A DNA stretch of 33,367 nucleotides. Source: Cellulomonadaceae bacterium. Lineage in GTDB: Bacteria > Actinomycetota > Actinomycetes > Actinomycetales > Cellulomonadaceae. Made by a program: the position numbers and the translations under genes. The stretch is taken from assembly GCA_031256435.1 (NCBI GenBank), contig JAIRQO010000041.1:1-33367 (forward strand). The letters run 5' to 3'. The notes beneath the pieces are model-generated. The model made no database searches. It saw only the letters and a list, made by a program, of their open reading frames with translations, and was not told the origin of the DNA. This document shows, piece after piece, positions 31,734 through 33,367 of the stretch; position 1 is the stretch's first letter; each line of letters starts with the position of its first letter.

Positions 31734-32537
31734 TTACCCCAGTTCAAGGGCTGTAAATCGCCACGCGCCCCGATGAATCTCCAGTGCGGCGGCGGCCACG
31801 CGCACCCGATCCTCATCCTCCACCACCACGGTGGCTTCCGCCGTGTCCCCATCCCTGTCCACCCAGGCTCTCCGAATCTGCATCGGCCTGTGGAGGTAAC
31901 CGGCCTCCCACGCATCGTCGGGTTCTTGCGACGATGCCGCCGCAGGCTGGGACGACGCAGGACGGGACTGCGCAGATTGGGACACAGCGGGATGGATGCC
32001 ATGGCGATGGGACGTCCTGCGGTGCTCGTGCACGGCGTTGATCATCGCCGGTGTCAGCCAGTGGGAAATGTGGGACATCGGCCGGATTCCCTGGGAGACC
32101 TCCAGGGCAGCGCGCATGATGGAACTGCACCACGGCGTGGGATCGGAATGCTGGGACGGTCTGCGAGCGCGGGTGAGGAGGCTCGGTTCCGGGAAATGCA
32201 TAGAGCGCGAGTGCCGCCCATTCCCCGGTGCTGAACCGCGGTGCGCTGAATAACCGTGCTGCCCTGGTGAAGGGTGGTGCTCACATCCCGTTCCCGGAGA
32301 GGCACGGGCCAGGTGCCGCCGAGGTGGGCACAGCAGGAGTTCTCCCCGCCGCGTGGCCCCAGTACGCCCGAGTCCTGGCCCTGCGGGTACCGCATCGAGC
32401 CGAACCGGGCTGGTACAGGGTACTCCAGCGCACCCCCGGCGAGCGCTGGCACGAGCGCTGCCATGAGCAGGCGCATGAGAAGCGGCATGGTGGGGATCGA
32501 CGGAGCGATCGGTACGAATGATATCTACGTGTGTCAC
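31734..32537 (-). CDS. Rv3235-family protein (N-terminal half uncertain, possible frameshift)
   Basis: The C-terminal ~150 residues match the Rv3235 pattern: a helix SSIMRAALEVSQGIRPMSHI, SHWLTPAMINAVHEH, then AEATVVVEDEDRVRVAAAAL and the ending GAWRFTALELG. Function is unknown; relatives often lie near secA. I chose GTG 32537 because GGAGG stands five bases upstream. However, the next ~110 codons read as an odd His/Arg/Cys-rich sequence with poor third-position GC. A second minus-strand frame (from ATG 32488, reading ...YPVPARFGSMRYPQGQDSG...) looks more coding over about 32210-32488. A frameshift, natural or from sequencing, is possible. A conservative start for the conserved part is ATG 32201. 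Confidence 0.6.
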   Translation of the reverse strand: MTHVDIIRTDRSVDPHHAASHAPAHGSARASARRGCAGVPCTSPVRLDAVPAGPGLGRTGATRRGELLLCPPRRHLARASPGTGCEHHPSPGQHGYSAHRGSAPGNGRHSRSMHFPEPSLLTRARRPSQHSDPTPWCSSIMRAALEVSQGIRPMSHISHWLTPAMINAVHEHRRTSHRHGIHPAVSQSAQSRPASSQPAAASSQEPDDAWEAGYLHRPMQIRRAWVDRDGDTAEATVVVEDEDRVRVAAAALEIHRGAWRFTALELG

Positions 32538-32660
32538 GGATTCCTCCCATGGGGATGGTGTGCTGGTGATGGTGCTGGTGCCGGTGATGGTGTGCGGTTG
32601 ATGACGAGTGGGCAATGGCGCGCCACAAGGATTCCGCAGGCCGCCGATTCGCGGCGGAGG

Positions 32661-32679
32661 CGTCTCACTATGTGAGACG
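32661..32679. promoter_or_regulatory. Perfect palindrome CGTCTCAC-TAT-GTGAGACG
   Basis: Two perfectly complementary 8-base arms around a 3-base centre, 28 bp before the -10 candidate of the DUF6912-like gene and between two divergent genes. From memory it resembles sites bound by IclR-type regulators such as NdgR/LtbR upstream of leuC in actinobacteria; this is unverified. The symmetry itself is directly visible. Confidence 0.6.
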
Positions 32680-32706
32680 GCACCGGCAATGCGCGCCACC
32701 TACCGC

Positions 32707-32712
32707 TAAGAT
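32707..32712 (+). promoter_or_regulatory. Candidate -10 element of the DUF6912-like gene
   Basis: TAAGAT is followed by six bases and the ATG at 32719. No ribosome binding site is present, so the transcript is probably leaderless. Confidence 0.55.
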
Positions 32713-32718
32713 CAGGCC

Positions 32719-33213
32719 ATGCTCCTCTATGTCCCTGCCTCGTTTGGCGATCTTGATCACGTGGATTCCCGCGGCTTATGGACCGTTCCCGCAGGCCAGG
32801 CTTGCGCCGTGACACAGCGGCTCAGTGCGGCGCTTCCGGATGAGGGTGAGGAAGAACTCGAATGGCAAGCGTTTGTGGAGGCTTCTTTCCTCAGCCTCAG
32901 CGCCATTGCGGCAACTCCTGCGGCTCCGCCACTGCGTGTCATCATCAGCGTGGAGGTTCCGGACGGGCTCGTCGCAGGGATGAGTTCTTCCTCCGACGAC
33001 GATGCAAAGGACACCTCGCCTGCAGCAGTGACCATTCCGGCGGCTATTCCGCAGGCCACCGTGACGGCCATCCACGTGGATGAACCCGCGGCCATCGCCG
33101 ATGTTCAGGCGGCGCTGACTCACCCTGAGGATGACGCGGCCATTGAGGACGTTCTCAACCGTGACATGCTCTGGTACCTCCCCCAGGAAATCCCCGCCAT
33201 TCCACAGGGCTAA
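32719..33213 (+). CDS. DUF6912-like conserved actinobacterial protein
   Basis: A 164-residue acidic protein of unknown function. The pattern is MLLYVPASFGDL at the start, GQACAVTQRLSAALP, EEELEWQAFVEASFLSLSAIA, a strand RVIISVEVPD, then VTAIHVDEPAAIADVQAAL and the ending DMLWYLPQEIPAI. I recall this as the DUF6912 family, small proteins found beside Rv3235-like genes. The acidic insert SSSSDDDAKD near residue 92 is probably a loop. There are no membrane segments or catalytic motifs that I can recognise. It starts as a leaderless mRNA, carries a palindrome upstream, and ends in a strong terminator, so it is a single-gene unit. Confidence 0.75.
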   Translation: MLLYVPASFGDLDHVDSRGLWTVPAGQACAVTQRLSAALPDEGEEELEWQAFVEASFLSLSAIAATPAAPPLRVIISVEVPDGLVAGMSSSSDDDAKDTSPAAVTIPAAIPQATVTAIHVDEPAAIADVQAALTHPEDDAAIEDVLNRDMLWYLPQEIPAIPQG

Positions 33214-33230
33214 CCCCCTGCCGGGGGTTT
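33212..33230 (+). terminator. Intrinsic terminator of the DUF6912-like gene
   Basis: AACCCCC-TGCC-GGGGGTT forms a perfect 7-bp hairpin beginning inside the stop codon and followed by a short T-run (TTT). It is a compact, convincing terminator. Confidence 0.75.
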
Positions 33231-33367
33231 CGACCCTTCGTCAGGCTCAGGACGACGCCGCCGGTGGCCTCCGGCCACCTGGCTCAACCACCCGAACCCC
33301 GTCATTCTGCGCGAAACGAAGTGGAATCGCAGAATCTCACCCAGGGCCTCCCACTCACGCAGAATAG
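33227..33367. repeat. Dispersed intergenic repeats at the window end
   Basis: Three elements follow one another: GTTTCGACCCTTCGTCAGGCTCAGGACG, close to a widespread intergenic repeat; an end GGCTCAACCACC that matches the family of 2903-3005; and an 8-bp inverted repeat ATTCTGCG ... CGCAGAAT (33304-33335) with a 16-base interval, resembling the REP-like 'CATTCTG...GAATC' elements of many genomes. A partial copy ends the window (acgcagaata). No gene is seen. Confidence 0.6.

Noticed and set aside
32538-32699. A longer start for the Rv3235-like gene at 32699
   Set aside because: It would run through the palindrome; the GTG at 32537 has a good ribosome site, and the extra residues are low-complexity.

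Overview
The window is high-GC DNA from an actinomycete-type bacterium (Actinomycetota). The evidence is the gene content and order. A UPF0182 membrane protein, a PDZ/Lon-like protease, a zincin_2-type hydrolase, UvrD2, a DEAD-box helicase, a ferritin-like protein, a DUF3107 protein and the AdnA/AdnB helicase-nuclease pair lie together. This resembles the Rv3193c-Rv3211 neighbourhood of Mycobacterium tuberculosis. Many apparently leaderless promoters also fit this phylum. I cannot name the genus; a member of Actinomycetales or Micrococcales is plausible.

Bases 1-3038 are the only clearly accessory part. They hold the 3' portion of an AT-richer gene for an RloC/PrrC-like ATPase with a candidate anticodon-nuclease domain. 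A stretch without genes follows, full of inverted repeats. It contains a 78-nt tRNA-like sequence sharing 20 identical bases with the initiator tRNA-fMet gene (2728-2801, minus strand) 0.4 kb away. The tRNA has its own terminator, and two copies of a ~41-bp repeat follow. Bases 3039-15700 are core genes: UPF0182 and the PDZ/Lon protease (minus), zincin_2 hydrolase (plus), a YgjP-like peptidase (minus) facing an E1-like ThiF-fold protein (plus), UvrD2 and a DEAD-box RNA helicase (both minus, with a LexA-type box before uvrD2), a ferritin-like protein (plus) and a DUF3107 protein (minus).

Bases 15719-22542 encode AdnA and AdnB, overlapping by ATGA; together they form the actinobacterial double-strand-break resection machine. 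An aminoglycoside-phosphotransferase-fold protein faces a three-gene operon: two half-transporters forming an asymmetric ABC exporter, and a TrmH/SpoU-type RNA methyltransferase, joined by ATGA overlaps. A lone ABC ATPase, a candidate 41-codon ORF, a CYTH-domain protein, an OmpR-type response regulator with a soluble histidine kinase, an Rv3235-like protein and a DUF6912-like protein complete the window.

The strongest unusual signals are the tRNA-like element beside a candidate tRNA-cleaving enzyme, the LexA-type box at uvrD2 together with loss of the UvrD2 cysteine cluster, the repeated TANNNT-6/7 nt-ATG promoter layout, the small ORF before the CYTH gene, in-frame tandem repeats in linkers of otherwise conserved DNA-repair proteins, and conflicting reading frames in the Rv3235-like gene. 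All function calls come from motif reading and remembered families; no database search was run.
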